From positions 1-17,674 of the forward strand of contig WJKD01000253.1 of the NCBI GenBank assembly GCA_014729315.1: a stretch of DNA of 17,674 bases. The letters are read 5' to 3'. The number at the start of each line of letters is the position of its first letter. Position 1 is the first letter of the stretch. The stretch comes from Promethearchaeota archaeon (lineage in GTDB: Archaea; Asgardarchaeota; Lokiarchaeia; Sigynarchaeales; SOKP01). The notes under the pieces are model-generated. The model saw nothing but the letters and a program-made list of their open reading frames with translations. It made no database searches and was not told the DNA's origin. The position numbers and the translations under genes are program-made. Of the stretch, positions 1 to 8,111 are shown one piece after another.

Positions 1-267
1 ATAAATTCTATCAACTTGCCAGAAACCCGAGGTACTGTTTACGCGTTCAATCGCTTTATCGAGGAATTGGGAGGTTCTCTGGGTCCTGTTGTCTTAGGTT
101 TAATCTTTGAATCGTTAAATCAAAATTTTTCCGTAGCAATTACCATAGCAATGTTCTTTTTTATTCCCGGAACATTATGTTGGTGCTTAATTATTAAAAC
201 CTACGAAAAAGATAGAGAACACTTAAAGAAAGTTATAAATAGTCGAAATAAATTCGAGAAAAGATGA
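1..267 (+). CDS. MFS transporter, C-terminal fragment (cut by window start)
   Basis: The reading frame is open from base 1 and ends in TGA at 265-267, so this is the 3' end of a longer gene whose start lies outside the window. The visible 88 or so residues contain a conserved-looking stretch (NLPETRGTVYAFN, then a glycine-rich GGSLGPVVLG segment) typical of the late transmembrane helices of major facilitator superfamily permeases. One more hydrophobic helix follows (about residues 40-63 after the TTG at 16) and a lysine/arginine-rich cytoplasmic tail. The TTG at 16 is an internal Leu codon, not a start. Substrate cannot be told from this fragment. The gene converges on the longin-GTPase gene with only 28 bases between the stop codons. 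Confidence 0.75.
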   Translation: MNSINLPETRGTVYAFNRFIEELGGSLGPVVLGLIFESLNQNFSVAITIAMFFFIPGTLCWCLIIKTYEKDREHLKKVINSRNKFEKR

Positions 268-295
268 CCTTTTTACTATTAATCGTTCCTTTATA

Positions 296-1810
296 TTAGT
301 TTTCAAACTTATTTAAGATTCTATAGTAATATAAACTGATCTCGTTTATCATTTGTTTTTTAAATTCGTTCTTGGTAAATATTCTCTTAAATTCGTCGAA
401 ATCAGGGAACTTTTCTGAGTTGACTGTTGATAAATACGCACATATTAACGAATGAACAACCACGCTGTCGTCTTCTCTAAGCGTAGTGGAAATAATTTCG
501 TCTTGATCAATCGATTTCTTTAATAACGAAAATTGAGGTTCTAAAAATTGTTTCAGAGCAATATTACTACACTTAAAGTCTTTTTTAAGGTAAGCGTTGT
601 AATCTCGATAAAAATCGTCATATGAATATTGTTTGTTATTATTTAAGCTTTTTAGCGTAGCACTAATCATTTTGTAATGGTTTCGTAGCGTATTATCGAT
701 TTTTACCCCTCTTACTTCCTTCGCTAATAACTCGCATAAATCTAAGGAAATATCCATATTTATTAATTTGCCATTTTTCAAATCTCTAGTTTGTCCAATG
801 ATCTTTTTTTCTTCGTTTTGTATCGCTTCGACCTTAGCAGATTTGACTTTTTCTAATCCTTTTGAGGAGGACGGTTTCTCCGTTTTTGATTCTTCAACAT
901 TCATTTTCTTCTTCTGTTCTTCCTTTTCATCAAAGCTTATCTTTAAGTCTTTCAGTAAAGGTGTTTCTTCCAAGTTCATTTCCAAAACCTCGGCAATGAT
1001 TTTAATCATCTTATCTCTATTCTCAGCTCTATTTGCGATCATAGGATATGTTCTCAATCCAATAATATTTTCAATATCGTTCACATCCATCGCGTCCCTC
1101 AGATCCTGCTTATTGCCGATAACTGCGCGAAGAGCGTATGAAGCTTCTTCTTTAATCAATTCTATAAAATATCTGCTTTTTTCCACATTTTCTGGTGTCG
1201 AATCGGTTATGATTAACACCGCATTACTTCCTTTTATAAAGCCCTTCCATAGATATTTAAATTGCTCTTGACCGGCAAAATCAAAAAGTTTAAATTGTAA
1301 TTTGCCGATTTCTATAGTAGCGATATCTCCCGAGATCGTTGGGATGTGCTGCATTGGTATCTTGTTTTTCTTGATGAGATTTTTAATCGTTGTTTTTCCA
1401 ACGCCAGAAAAACCGACAACGGCAATTTTAGGTTTTAAATTCTTATGCAAATTATCAACATATTCGTCCAATTTAGAAAACTCGTCGGGAATTTTGGTTT
1501 TCTTTATCTCTTCACCATATAAATCAATTACCTTTCCTTTTAGATTTACAAGCTGCGACTGTGTAAGCCGGAAGAAATCATCCATTAATCCTGTGACGAG
1601 GATAAAGATTAAATCGTAATCCAATTCTACATAATATGCGATTCTGTATTTAAAATAATCGTAATATCCACTAGATTGCCCCAGTTTCTTCATAGCATCT
1701 TGTTTAATCCGAAAATATAAGTCCTCAACCTCCTCTTTACTTAAAGCGTTTCCAAATATTCTCTGATAAATAATCTCATCCTTCTTCAGAATGTGGACTT
1801 GTCGAAGCAT
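296..1810 (-). CDS. Longin-like domain fused to Arf/Ras-type GTPase with unknown C-terminal domain
   Basis: This 504-residue protein has three parts. Residues 1-105 (MLRQVHILKKDEIIYQRIFG, then YYVELDYDLIFILVTG and a helix ending in LYGEEI) read like a longin domain of the SRX/adaptin-mu kind. Residues 127-285 form a small-GTPase domain: P-loop GFSGVGKTT (133-141), switch I Thr158, G3 DFAGQE (177-182, with the usual catalytic Gln) and G4 NKQD (233-236). The G5 loop (AN at 259-260) is weak. A charged, probably disordered linker (290-345) leads to a helical C-terminal domain (350-504) that I do not recognise. The ATG start follows AAAGGAGT at a good distance. Asgard genomes are known to be rich in GTPases and longin/roadblock proteins, so a role in membrane or signalling control is plausible. 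The longin assignment is inference from pattern; the GTPase assignment is firm. Confidence 0.85.
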   Translation of the reverse strand: MLRQVHILKKDEIIYQRIFGNALSKEEVEDLYFRIKQDAMKKLGQSSGYYDYFKYRIAYYVELDYDLIFILVTGLMDDFFRLTQSQLVNLKGKVIDLYGEEIKKTKIPDEFSKLDEYVDNLHKNLKPKIAVVGFSGVGKTTIKNLIKKNKIPMQHIPTISGDIATIEIGKLQFKLFDFAGQEQFKYLWKGFIKGSNAVLIITDSTPENVEKSRYFIELIKEEASYALRAVIGNKQDLRDAMDVNDIENIIGLRTYPMIANRAENRDKMIKIIAEVLEMNLEETPLLKDLKISFDEKEEQKKKMNVEESKTEKPSSSKGLEKVKSAKVEAIQNEEKKIIGQTRDLKNGKLINMDISLDLCELLAKEVRGVKIDNTLRNHYKMISATLKSLNNNKQYSYDDFYRDYNAYLKKDFKCSNIALKQFLEPQFSLLKKSIDQDEIISTTLREDDSVVVHSLICAYLSTVNSEKFPDFDEFKRIFTKNEFKKQMINEISLYYYRILNKFEN

Positions 1811-1814
1811 CTTT

Positions 1815-1822
1815 ACTCCTTT
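1815..1822 (-). promoter_or_regulatory. Shine-Dalgarno of the longin-GTPase gene
   Basis: The minus strand reads AAAGGAGT, four bases before the ATG at 1810. It supports that start over any internal Met. A TATA-like minus-strand box (CTTTTTATATAC) at 1898-1909 could be the promoter and would give a leader of about 65 bases; this box is a weaker call. Confidence 0.55.
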
Positions 1823-2055
1823 CTAATTTAATATATTCTTTTTTTAACAAAATTTATCTTATTCCCCTAAAAGAGAATACTTTAATTATAAAAAAATGTA
1901 TATAAAAAGTTCTGTAATTCGTAAGATGGAAACACTACCTAGTGAAAGATTTTACATTGATTGATTATTAACATAAATTATATCTCATTGGATAAGTTAA
2001 TTTTAAATTAAACCTAAGTACCAATAAAATAAATACATCCTAATTGATAGTAAAG

Positions 2056-3135
2056 ATGAGATATATTGAATATGAATTAATTTTAGGTGACGCACCTCCA
2101 AACCTTATTTTAAACGAAATTGAAGATATAGCCCATGTCGAAAAATATTCCAATGACAACGATACTATGGAAGAAAATAAGAACGATTCGATCTGGGATG
2201 AAGGTAAAGAATTACATTTATTATCAGAAGATAAATATATGTGGACCTTTTCTCTCATCTATAAGGAGGGAATTTTCGATATTATCAAATGGAAAACGGC
2301 AAATGCGTGGAAATCAAACACGATCGGAACAGAAGATATAAGACTTCAAAATTCTTTATTTATTGGAGCTAGCGGTGGCGTATTTTTCGTAGCAATTGAC
2401 GAAGATATAGAAGAAAATTTTAATAAATTTGCAGATATGTTAGACCTTTTTATTGAAAAATCAAGCGAAGAGGCACCTTTTATCGTTTACGCCGTAATTG
2501 AAAATAAGCAGAAAATCGCGGAATTAAAAACCAATAAGTATTTATTGAAAAACTTAGCAGATGTAAAGAAATGGACTACTCAACATGGTGGAGAATTCCG
2601 ACTCGAAAATTTAACAGAGATGAAGATGAACCTAACTTACTTAATCAACGAATACTCTCATTATTTTCTCAACCATTCAAAATCAAAAACGCAATATTCT
2701 AATTTAAAATTAGGGGAAGTACATTTTCTTGACTATAAAGACATTACTTCGCTTCAAGAAATTGAAGAAGCGTTAAGGAACCAAGTAAGCAAGGAACAAA
2801 CGATTGATCATCTTCTCTCAGAATTAATTTTTAAATTCTTAAAAACTCATGAATATCAAGAAGAAATCTACGAACCAAAACTTGTAGCTACTACACAAGA
2901 TCGTAGCGACAGTGAAGTTAGAAAAGTCTCTCTTCCATCAAAGATGAAAGTAATTCTAGAAGAGATAAGAAAGGGGATTAGAAGACAATGTCCGAAATGC
3001 TTTAATAAAGATAGGGATAAAATTAGAGAGGTTCTTGATAAGGACAATGTGATTTACAATTACGGGACTGATGTAATATATGGACTGAAATATATTTGTG
3101 GAGAATGTGGACACGAATGGAAAATTAAAAAATAA
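2056..3135 (+). CDS. GTPase-like protein without P-loop, C-terminal zinc ribbon
   Basis: The protein is 359 residues from the ATG at 2056. A TTG at 2044 in the same frame is possible but neither start has a clear ribosome binding site. The C-terminus carries a CPKC ... CGEC pair (Cys312, 315, 348, 351), a probable zinc ribbon ending in GHEWK. The middle (about residues 62-206) resembles the second half of a small GTPase: a hydrophobic strand GGVFFVAID, an amphipathic helix, then PFIVYAVIENKQKI, which lines up with the NKxD strand and loop of GTPases but has Lys where the Asp should be. No GxxxxGK[ST] P-loop and no DxxG motif is present, so GTP binding is unlikely. I infer a degenerate GTPase used as a scaffold or partner. 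It is divergent from the longin-GTPase gene, which suggests, but does not prove, a shared pathway. Confidence 0.7.
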   Translation: MRYIEYELILGDAPPNLILNEIEDIAHVEKYSNDNDTMEENKNDSIWDEGKELHLLSEDKYMWTFSLIYKEGIFDIIKWKTANAWKSNTIGTEDIRLQNSLFIGASGGVFFVAIDEDIEENFNKFADMLDLFIEKSSEEAPFIVYAVIENKQKIAELKTNKYLLKNLADVKKWTTQHGGEFRLENLTEMKMNLTYLINEYSHYFLNHSKSKTQYSNLKLGEVHFLDYKDITSLQEIEEALRNQVSKEQTIDHLLSELIFKFLKTHEYQEEIYEPKLVATTQDRSDSEVRKVSLPSKMKVILEEIRKGIRRQCPKCFNKDRDKIREVLDKDNVIYNYGTDVIYGLKYICGECGHEWKIKK

Positions 3136-3192
3136 ATAATCTAAAACTTAAGAATTTTCCATGATTTAAAGAAATTTGATGGATTTTATGAA

Positions 3193-4032
3193 TTAAACTA
3201 TCTTTCCGCAATAGTTTCCTCCGAAAGGCCGCTTAGATATTGGTTTAATCACTTGAAACGGTTTCTGATCTAAGAATTCTCGAGGAATATTGAACACATC
3301 GCAAAATTCTAAAAGAAATGGTTCTATAGTTTTTCTTGTCTCTTCTAACACATCGTACACTTTAGCACCAACCCCCAACCTAGAGGATAGATCATCTTCA
3401 GTACGGAGAATTATCTTTCCCCTGTGGATACCAGTTCCCAATTCATTTCCACAAATCGGCGATTGATTTTCCATTATCGTTCCGTCAGGCAAAAATTTCA
3501 ATCCTAAAACTATAATTAGTCCTCCTGCCATATATTCGCCAAGAAAATCTTTTGCAGTCCCTCCTATTATAATTACGGGAAATTTATTCTTAAACTCTTT
3601 AATGTGAATCCCAACTCGATACCCTACATCTTTTTTTATGTAAATTTTACCACCTCGGGCAGATAATCCAATCACATCTCCTCCATCTCCATTCACAATG
3701 ATTTGACCATCATTCATGGTGTTTCCGGCTTGATCTTCGCAGCTTCCATTAATCGTAATTTTTGGACCATCCATAAAAATACCTAAGTCGTTTCCTGGTA
3801 ATCCGTTAATAATTAAATCAATATCTCCTTGTAAAGAAGCCCCTATGAATCTTTGACCACAAACATTATTTAAAATTATTTTATTGTATTTATTTTGAAG
3901 CGCTTGATGGATTAATTCGTTTAATGTTTTGTAATCCAAAGGGATTCCATTTGGAGCAGCATCTATTTCGAACTGTTGCGCTTTTCCTTTTTCAATTAAT
4001 ATTTTTTTATTTTTTATTTTATTATTTATCAT
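3193..4032 (-). CDS. Glutamate synthase GXGXG-domain subunit (GlxC-type)
   Basis: The 279-residue protein corresponds to the C-terminal beta-helix domain of the large glutamate synthase subunit, here a separate polypeptide as in archaeal and GlxBCD-type systems. It shows the regularly spaced glycine turns of the right-handed beta-helix: QRFIGASLQGD (60-70), GLPGNDLG (77-84), NGDGGDVIG (114-122), GGKIYIKKDVGYRVG (127-141) and GGTAKDFLGEYMAGG (157-171). In full-length enzymes this domain is structural and helps position the domains around the ammonia tunnel; no catalytic residues are expected. The ATG lies 5 bases after the stop of the FMN subunit gene, and its AGGTGA ribosome binding site sits inside the end of that gene, so the two are probably translationally linked. 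It is the last gene of the operon. Confidence 0.9.
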   Translation of the reverse strand: MINNKIKNKKILIEKGKAQQFEIDAAPNGIPLDYKTLNELIHQALQNKYNKIILNNVCGQRFIGASLQGDIDLIINGLPGNDLGIFMDGPKITINGSCEDQAGNTMNDGQIIVNGDGGDVIGLSARGGKIYIKKDVGYRVGIHIKEFKNKFPVIIIGGTAKDFLGEYMAGGLIIVLGLKFLPDGTIMENQSPICGNELGTGIHRGKIILRTEDDLSSRLGVGAKVYDVLEETRKTIEPFLLEFCDVFNIPREFLDQKPFQVIKPISKRPFGGNYCGKIV

Positions 4033-4037
4033 TTTTC

Positions 4038-5558
4038 TTATTCACCTGCGTGTTTTATATTTAATATATTTGCAATTTTAGGATTGGGACCAATATATCT
4101 CAATCGGTCGCGATTTGACCGGAGCGATTCGACGGAATCTATTCCCATAGCTCCGAGAACTTCTTTTAGCTCTTCGTTCCAACTATGAAAGAGATTGATG
4201 ATACGATTTCGCGCAACATCGATATCTAATCTCCTGACCAGATATTCTTGCTGAGTAGCAATTCCCCAAGAGCATAAACCTCTAAAGCATTGTTGACAGA
4301 CTCGGCAACCCATTGCAATCAAAACTGGCATGCCAACCATACCAACATCAGCGCCTAAAGCTATAGCCTTTATTAGGTCTGCAGAGTATCTCACTGATCC
4401 GCCTGCTACAAGCGTTACCTGGTCCCTAAGACCTTCTTGCCTTAATCTCTGGTCGACTGAAGCAATCGCTAACTCAATCGGGATACCTGCGTGATCACGT
4501 ATTATTCGTGGAGCGGCTCCAGTTCCTCCCCGAAAACCATCCAATGTAATAAAATCGGCCCCTCCTCTAACAATACCAACTGCAATTGGAGCAGAATTAT
4601 GTACAGCAGCTATTTTTACACCGATTGGAACTTTATACCTTGTTGCCTCTTTTAATGCTGCGATAAGTTGCGCTAAATCTTCGATTGAATATATATCGTG
4701 ATGGGGGTAAGGACTAAGAGCATCCGATCCTTTTGGAATCATCCTCGTTTGAGAAATTAATGTATTTACTTTTTCTCCTGGTAAATGACCACCATGTCCA
4801 GGTTTTGCTCCTTGCCCTATTTTTATTTCTATACCAGCTGCGTTTTTAAGATAATTAATATCCACTCCAAATCTACCTGAAGCAATTTCAGTTATAATGT
4901 TGGTACCATATTCGTAGAAATCTGGATGAAGTCCACCCTCGCCAGAGCCAGCAAGAATATTTAATTCCTTCGCAGCTTGATAAATTGCCATACAAGCATT
5001 ATAACTAATAGAACCTAAACTCATATGTCCAACCATAATCGGCATATCTATTTCAAAATTCGGCAAAACTTCAGTTTTAAGACTTATTTCTCCGGGATCT
5101 TTAGAGCTGGGGCTAAATTTCAGTTGTTTAGGTTTTCTTCCGAAAAAAATCTTTGTCTCGATTGTTTCTCTTAAAGGATCGATGGATGGATTAGTTACTT
5201 GACACGCATCAAGAAGTAAGTCGTCAAAGATCGTGCGAATGGGGCGATCATTTCCCGTAGCGCTTAGTAAAACACCCCCATCTCCAGATTGTGCCCATAT
5301 TATGTTTCTAATTCTTCTATCATAGTTTCCGTGAGGAGGTAGATAAGATTCATTTTTCACAATTCGAATTGCGCTTCCAGGACACATAGTTGCACAGCGT
5401 TGACACGCAACGCATTTGGAATCATCGGCAATTATTCTTTCGCCGTTAAATGATAATGCTCCATATGAACAATGCGTAGTACATCGTTTGCATTTTTTAC
5501 AGAATTCTCTATCTATTTTTACATGAAAATAAGAAGGAATTTTATGATCGATTGACAT
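4038..5558 (-). CDS. gltB: Ferredoxin-domain glutamate synthase FMN subunit (archaeal GltB type)
   Basis: This is the catalytic synthase subunit, expected to make glutamate from 2-oxoglutarate and ammonia. In the 506-residue form starting at ATG 5558, residues 20-59 carry two 4Fe-4S motifs (Cys20, 23, 26, 30 and Cys49, 52, 55, 59). The FMN-binding barrel follows, with the glycine-rich segments GSGEGGLHPD (about 204-213), KIGQGAKPGHGGHLPGEKV (about 246-264) and LDGFRGGTGAAP (about 339-350). Near the end, Cys418-x5-Cys424-x4-Cys429 matches the 3Fe-4S ligand pattern of glutamate synthases, with an extra Cys421. Length and ferredoxin fusion fit the archaeal family of about 510 residues. I prefer ATG 5558, one base after the amidotransferase stop and behind GGGGGT, over an in-frame TTG at 5573 that would overlap the previous gene. 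The ferredoxin domain suggests reduced ferredoxin or a protein partner, not NADPH, as direct donor. Confidence 0.93.
   Translation of the reverse strand: MSIDHKIPSYFHVKIDREFCKKCKRCTTHCSYGALSFNGERIIADDSKCVACQRCATMCPGSAIRIVKNESYLPPHGNYDRRIRNIIWAQSGDGGVLLSATGNDRPIRTIFDDLLLDACQVTNPSIDPLRETIETKIFFGRKPKQLKFSPSSKDPGEISLKTEVLPNFEIDMPIMVGHMSLGSISYNACMAIYQAAKELNILAGSGEGGLHPDFYEYGTNIITEIASGRFGVDINYLKNAAGIEIKIGQGAKPGHGGHLPGEKVNTLISQTRMIPKGSDALSPYPHHDIYSIEDLAQLIAALKEATRYKVPIGVKIAAVHNSAPIAVGIVRGGADFITLDGFRGGTGAAPRIIRDHAGIPIELAIASVDQRLRQEGLRDQVTLVAGGSVRYSADLIKAIALGADVGMVGMPVLIAMGCRVCQQCFRGLCSWGIATQQEYLVRRLDIDVARNRIINLFHSWNEELKEVLGAMGIDSVESLRSNRDRLRYIGPNPKIANILNIKHAGE
4042..4047 (-). promoter_or_regulatory. 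Shine-Dalgarno of the GXGXG subunit gene
   Basis: The minus strand reads AGGTGA nine bases before the ATG at 4032. The site lies inside the last codons of the upstream FMN-subunit gene, which supports the chosen start and tight translational coupling. Confidence 0.55.
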
Positions 5559-5559
5559 T

Positions 5560-6750
5560 TTATACCCCCACAACTTTTAATTGCAATTTTTCAAACGGAC
5601 GCTCTCTTCCGGATCTAATTAGCCCTTCTCCTAATTTGGCAACAATCGCAGTACCGCTATTAGGATGCCAAATCTCTTTAAATGTAGATGATCTATCGTT
5701 TAGCATTAGCCTTTTAAACGAGGCTTCTTCGCTGCTTAAAAACACGGTATTTTCATCTTCTGAAATTCCTGCAACCAATGGACGAAGCTTTTTTCTATCT
5801 GATAATCCTATTAAAGTAGGTACAGGATTTGCAGTTCCTACTACAATCGAAAATGGACCATTCAACATAGCTGAACGATAAGTTGCTCGAATGTTTTTAA
5901 GGGCAACTTGATGGCTTTTGTCCATTCGTTCAATCTCAGTAAATAAAGGTGGAGCTAATGCTAAGCTTGTAATAGGAATGGGAATATTATGCCTTCTACA
6001 TAATAAATCAAATAGATAAGCAATAACCTCTGTGTCCGTGAAGAGCGTGCATTTATATCCAAAGGAGTTAAGATATCTCATGTTTGTTCCGTAAGATGTT
6101 ATTTCTCCGTTATGAACAACGCTAGTACTTAGAAGATTAAACGGATGAGCGCCTCCCCACCATCCTGGAGTGTTCGTAGGGAAACGACTATGTGCTAACC
6201 ACATGTAAGCTTTATAAGACTTGATATTGTAGAAATCAGCTATCTCGTGAGACCATCCGTTTCCTTTAAAAACACCCATATTTTTTCCGGAGGATATAAT
6301 GTACGCACCGTTAAAGTTTTCGTTAACATCCATTACTAGTTCTAATATTTGCTCGTCATCGGCAACGCTATTCTTTTGCTTTGGCTCATAAAAGGCCCTC
6401 CAAGTTATCGGTGGGTCGTCAACATTTGAAGGTGTTTTGGTCGGAATTGGCTCGGATTGAATTACATAACCAATCATTTCTAGATGCTCTAAAACTCTTT
6501 GTTTTGAAACCTCATCGTCAAAAAGAAAGTGTAGAGCATAATAATCTTTATATTCTGGATAAATTCCATAGCCTGCAAAACCAGCTCCGAGTCCATTCTC
6601 TCTTTCGTTTAATATGCACAGCATGTCAATGATTTTATGTCCCGAATCTAATTTTCCATCAATATTAATATAACCCGAAATTCCACACCCAGAAAATACT
6701 CTTTGATTTCTATATTCTATCGGTAATGAAGTATAGTTTTCCCATTTCAT
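5560..6750 (-). CDS. Class II glutamine amidotransferase subunit of glutamate synthase (GlxB-type)
   Basis: The 396-residue protein is the glutaminase part of a split glutamate synthase: it should hydrolyse glutamine and pass ammonia to the FMN subunit. Family motifs are clear: SGCGISGY with Cys22 as the predicted nucleophile, AHSRFPTNTPGWWGGAHPF (186-204, including the Arg and His-Pro-Phe of the active site), HNGE (213-216) and TDTE (238-241). Class II amidotransferases need a free N-terminal Cys, so 21 residues would have to be removed, or the domain works differently; several stand-alone members of the family do carry such leaders. An insert-like stretch (about 75-135) separates the N-terminal part from the main motifs. 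It lies 26 bases after the HdrB-HdrC gene and 1 base before the FMN subunit, in one operon. Confidence 0.9.
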   Translation of the reverse strand: MKWENYTSLPIEYRNQRVFSGCGISGYINIDGKLDSGHKIIDMLCILNERENGLGAGFAGYGIYPEYKDYYALHFLFDDEVSKQRVLEHLEMIGYVIQSEPIPTKTPSNVDDPPITWRAFYEPKQKNSVADDEQILELVMDVNENFNGAYIISSGKNMGVFKGNGWSHEIADFYNIKSYKAYMWLAHSRFPTNTPGWWGGAHPFNLLSTSVVHNGEITSYGTNMRYLNSFGYKCTLFTDTEVIAYLFDLLCRRHNIPIPITSLALAPPLFTEIERMDKSHQVALKNIRATYRSAMLNGPFSIVVGTANPVPTLIGLSDRKKLRPLVAGISEDENTVFLSSEEASFKRLMLNDRSSTFKEIWHPNSGTAIVAKLGEGLIRSGRERPFEKLQLKVVGV

Positions 6751-6776
6751 AATTTTAAATTACTCCATGCTGAATT

Positions 6777-8111
6777 TTAATTTATTTTAATTTCTTCTTT
6801 TTTTTCTTTTTCAATTAATTTAAATAGTTCTTTTAAATCGCTTAATTCTGGTTTTTCTGTCTCTAACCCCACACGCTTTCTTGCGGATTTAGAATATAAA
6901 GAAACCATTCCAGTTTTTCGAAACGAGTCATATTGTCCTTTAAAACCCTCAGTTACATTTCCTCTTTCTGTCGCAAGATTACGAAGAGTTGTAAATATCT
7001 CAACTAATCCAACTCTCATTGGACACAGCTCGTAACATGCATAACAATCAAGACACATCCAGATTGAAGGATCCTTAGCAACTTCGTCTATATTTCCTTT
7101 AAGTATTTTACCGATAATTTCTTGGGGATTAAATAATGTAATTTTTGCGACCGGACAGCAGTCGCTATTACAGGCTCCACAAGAATAGCATTTTTTTAAA
7201 AATTCAATATCAAAATATTTTTTAATTTCCTCGTTTCTCTGGTGAATTAGGTCAACTTTTTCGAAAATTTTATCAACTGGGGTTCGATGATATTTTTTGA
7301 TTATCTCTTTTATATCAATCCCTAAGGCTATACATAACAGTTCTGAATAATAAAGAACTGGAATATCGTAATCATAATCTAGTTTCTTTAAATCTTGTTG
7401 AAGATGATCGAATTGAATGAAACATTCGGGACAACCAACGACTATACAATCGATCCGGGCTTCTTTCATACTCTCCAACTTAGTATGAACCATTTCAAGT
7501 CCCGTATCAGGATTTCCTGCTCTCGCTAAACTTCCTCCACAGCAATCCATTTTATGAACATATTCGATGCTTTTTGCTCCTAAATCCTCGATTAACTCGT
7601 CAAAGATGTGAGGCTCCATTGGGTCGTCCATTTGGATTTTATTGCTTGGTCTAAGAAAATGACAACCATAATGTACAGCAACTCGAAGCCCGTTTAACTC
7701 GTATTTAATATTATCTTTGATCGTGTCTTTACCGAGATTATGAAAAAATTCAACTAAGTGAAACACATCGTATTGTCCTGTAACTTTTAAGCTAATTTTT
7801 TCTAAAAACGCATTCATACGGTCTCTAAAGTGCCCGTCCACCTTCACTTCACTTCTGATCCCTTTTAGCGTTTCAAAACAACCATTGCAGGGAGTCAAAA
7901 TATCTCTTTTATCCTTTTCGGCTAATGCAAGATTCCTTGCTGCCGTTGTTGAGTAAACTAAATGATTGGAATTTTTAATGCCGTTCGGTTCAGGGCAACA
8001 AGAAAATTTTGAATTCTCAGAAAAAGGAATTCCAAAAAACTCTAAGGCTTTTCTTATCGAAACTTCTATGAATGGAAGCCGAAAACTAATCATACAGCCG
8101 GGAAATAACAC
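6777..8111 (-). CDS. HdrB-HdrC fusion: heterodisulfide reductase-like Fe-S protein
   Basis: The protein is 444 residues from GTG 8111. Residues 1-260 are HdrB-like with two complete CCG motifs: Cys6-x31-Cys38-Cys39-x35-Cys75-x2-Cys78, and Cys150-x39-Cys190-Cys191-x35-Cys227-x2-Cys230. These fit the known CX31-39CCX35-36CXXC pattern that binds the two noncubane 4Fe-4S clusters for disulfide or related two-electron chemistry. Residues 300-370 are HdrC-like with two 4Fe-4S motifs (Cys308, 311, 314, 318 and Cys353, 356, 359, 363). A Lys/Glu-rich tail ends the protein. No transmembrane helix is seen, so it is probably cytoplasmic. The order B then C is the reverse of HdrD. It heads the glutamate synthase operon, suggesting electron supply to that enzyme. 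The start is uncertain: the frame opens after a stop at 8130-8132 with no ATG before the first motif. Confidence 0.88.
   Translation of the reverse strand: MLFPGCMISFRLPFIEVSIRKALEFFGIPFSENSKFSCCPEPNGIKNSNHLVYSTTAARNLALAEKDKRDILTPCNGCFETLKGIRSEVKVDGHFRDRMNAFLEKISLKVTGQYDVFHLVEFFHNLGKDTIKDNIKYELNGLRVAVHYGCHFLRPSNKIQMDDPMEPHIFDELIEDLGAKSIEYVHKMDCCGGSLARAGNPDTGLEMVHTKLESMKEARIDCIVVGCPECFIQFDHLQQDLKKLDYDYDIPVLYYSELLCIALGIDIKEIIKKYHRTPVDKIFEKVDLIHQRNEEIKKYFDIEFLKKCYSCGACNSDCCPVAKITLFNPQEIIGKILKGNIDEVAKDPSIWMCLDCYACYELCPMRVGLVEIFTTLRNLATERGNVTEGFKGQYDSFRKTGMVSLYSKSARKRVGLETEKPELSDLKELFKLIEKEKKEEIKIN

Noticed and set aside
768..1271. Plus-strand open frame opposite the longin-GTPase gene
   Set aside because: It is the antisense of a clear GTPase domain, Ser/Phe-rich with no motif and no ribosome binding site.
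5559..5573. TTG 5573 as start of the FMN subunit
   Set aside because: It would overlap the amidotransferase gene and lacks a spaced Shine-Dalgarno; ATG 5558 has GGGGGT upstream and a one-base gap to the previous stop.
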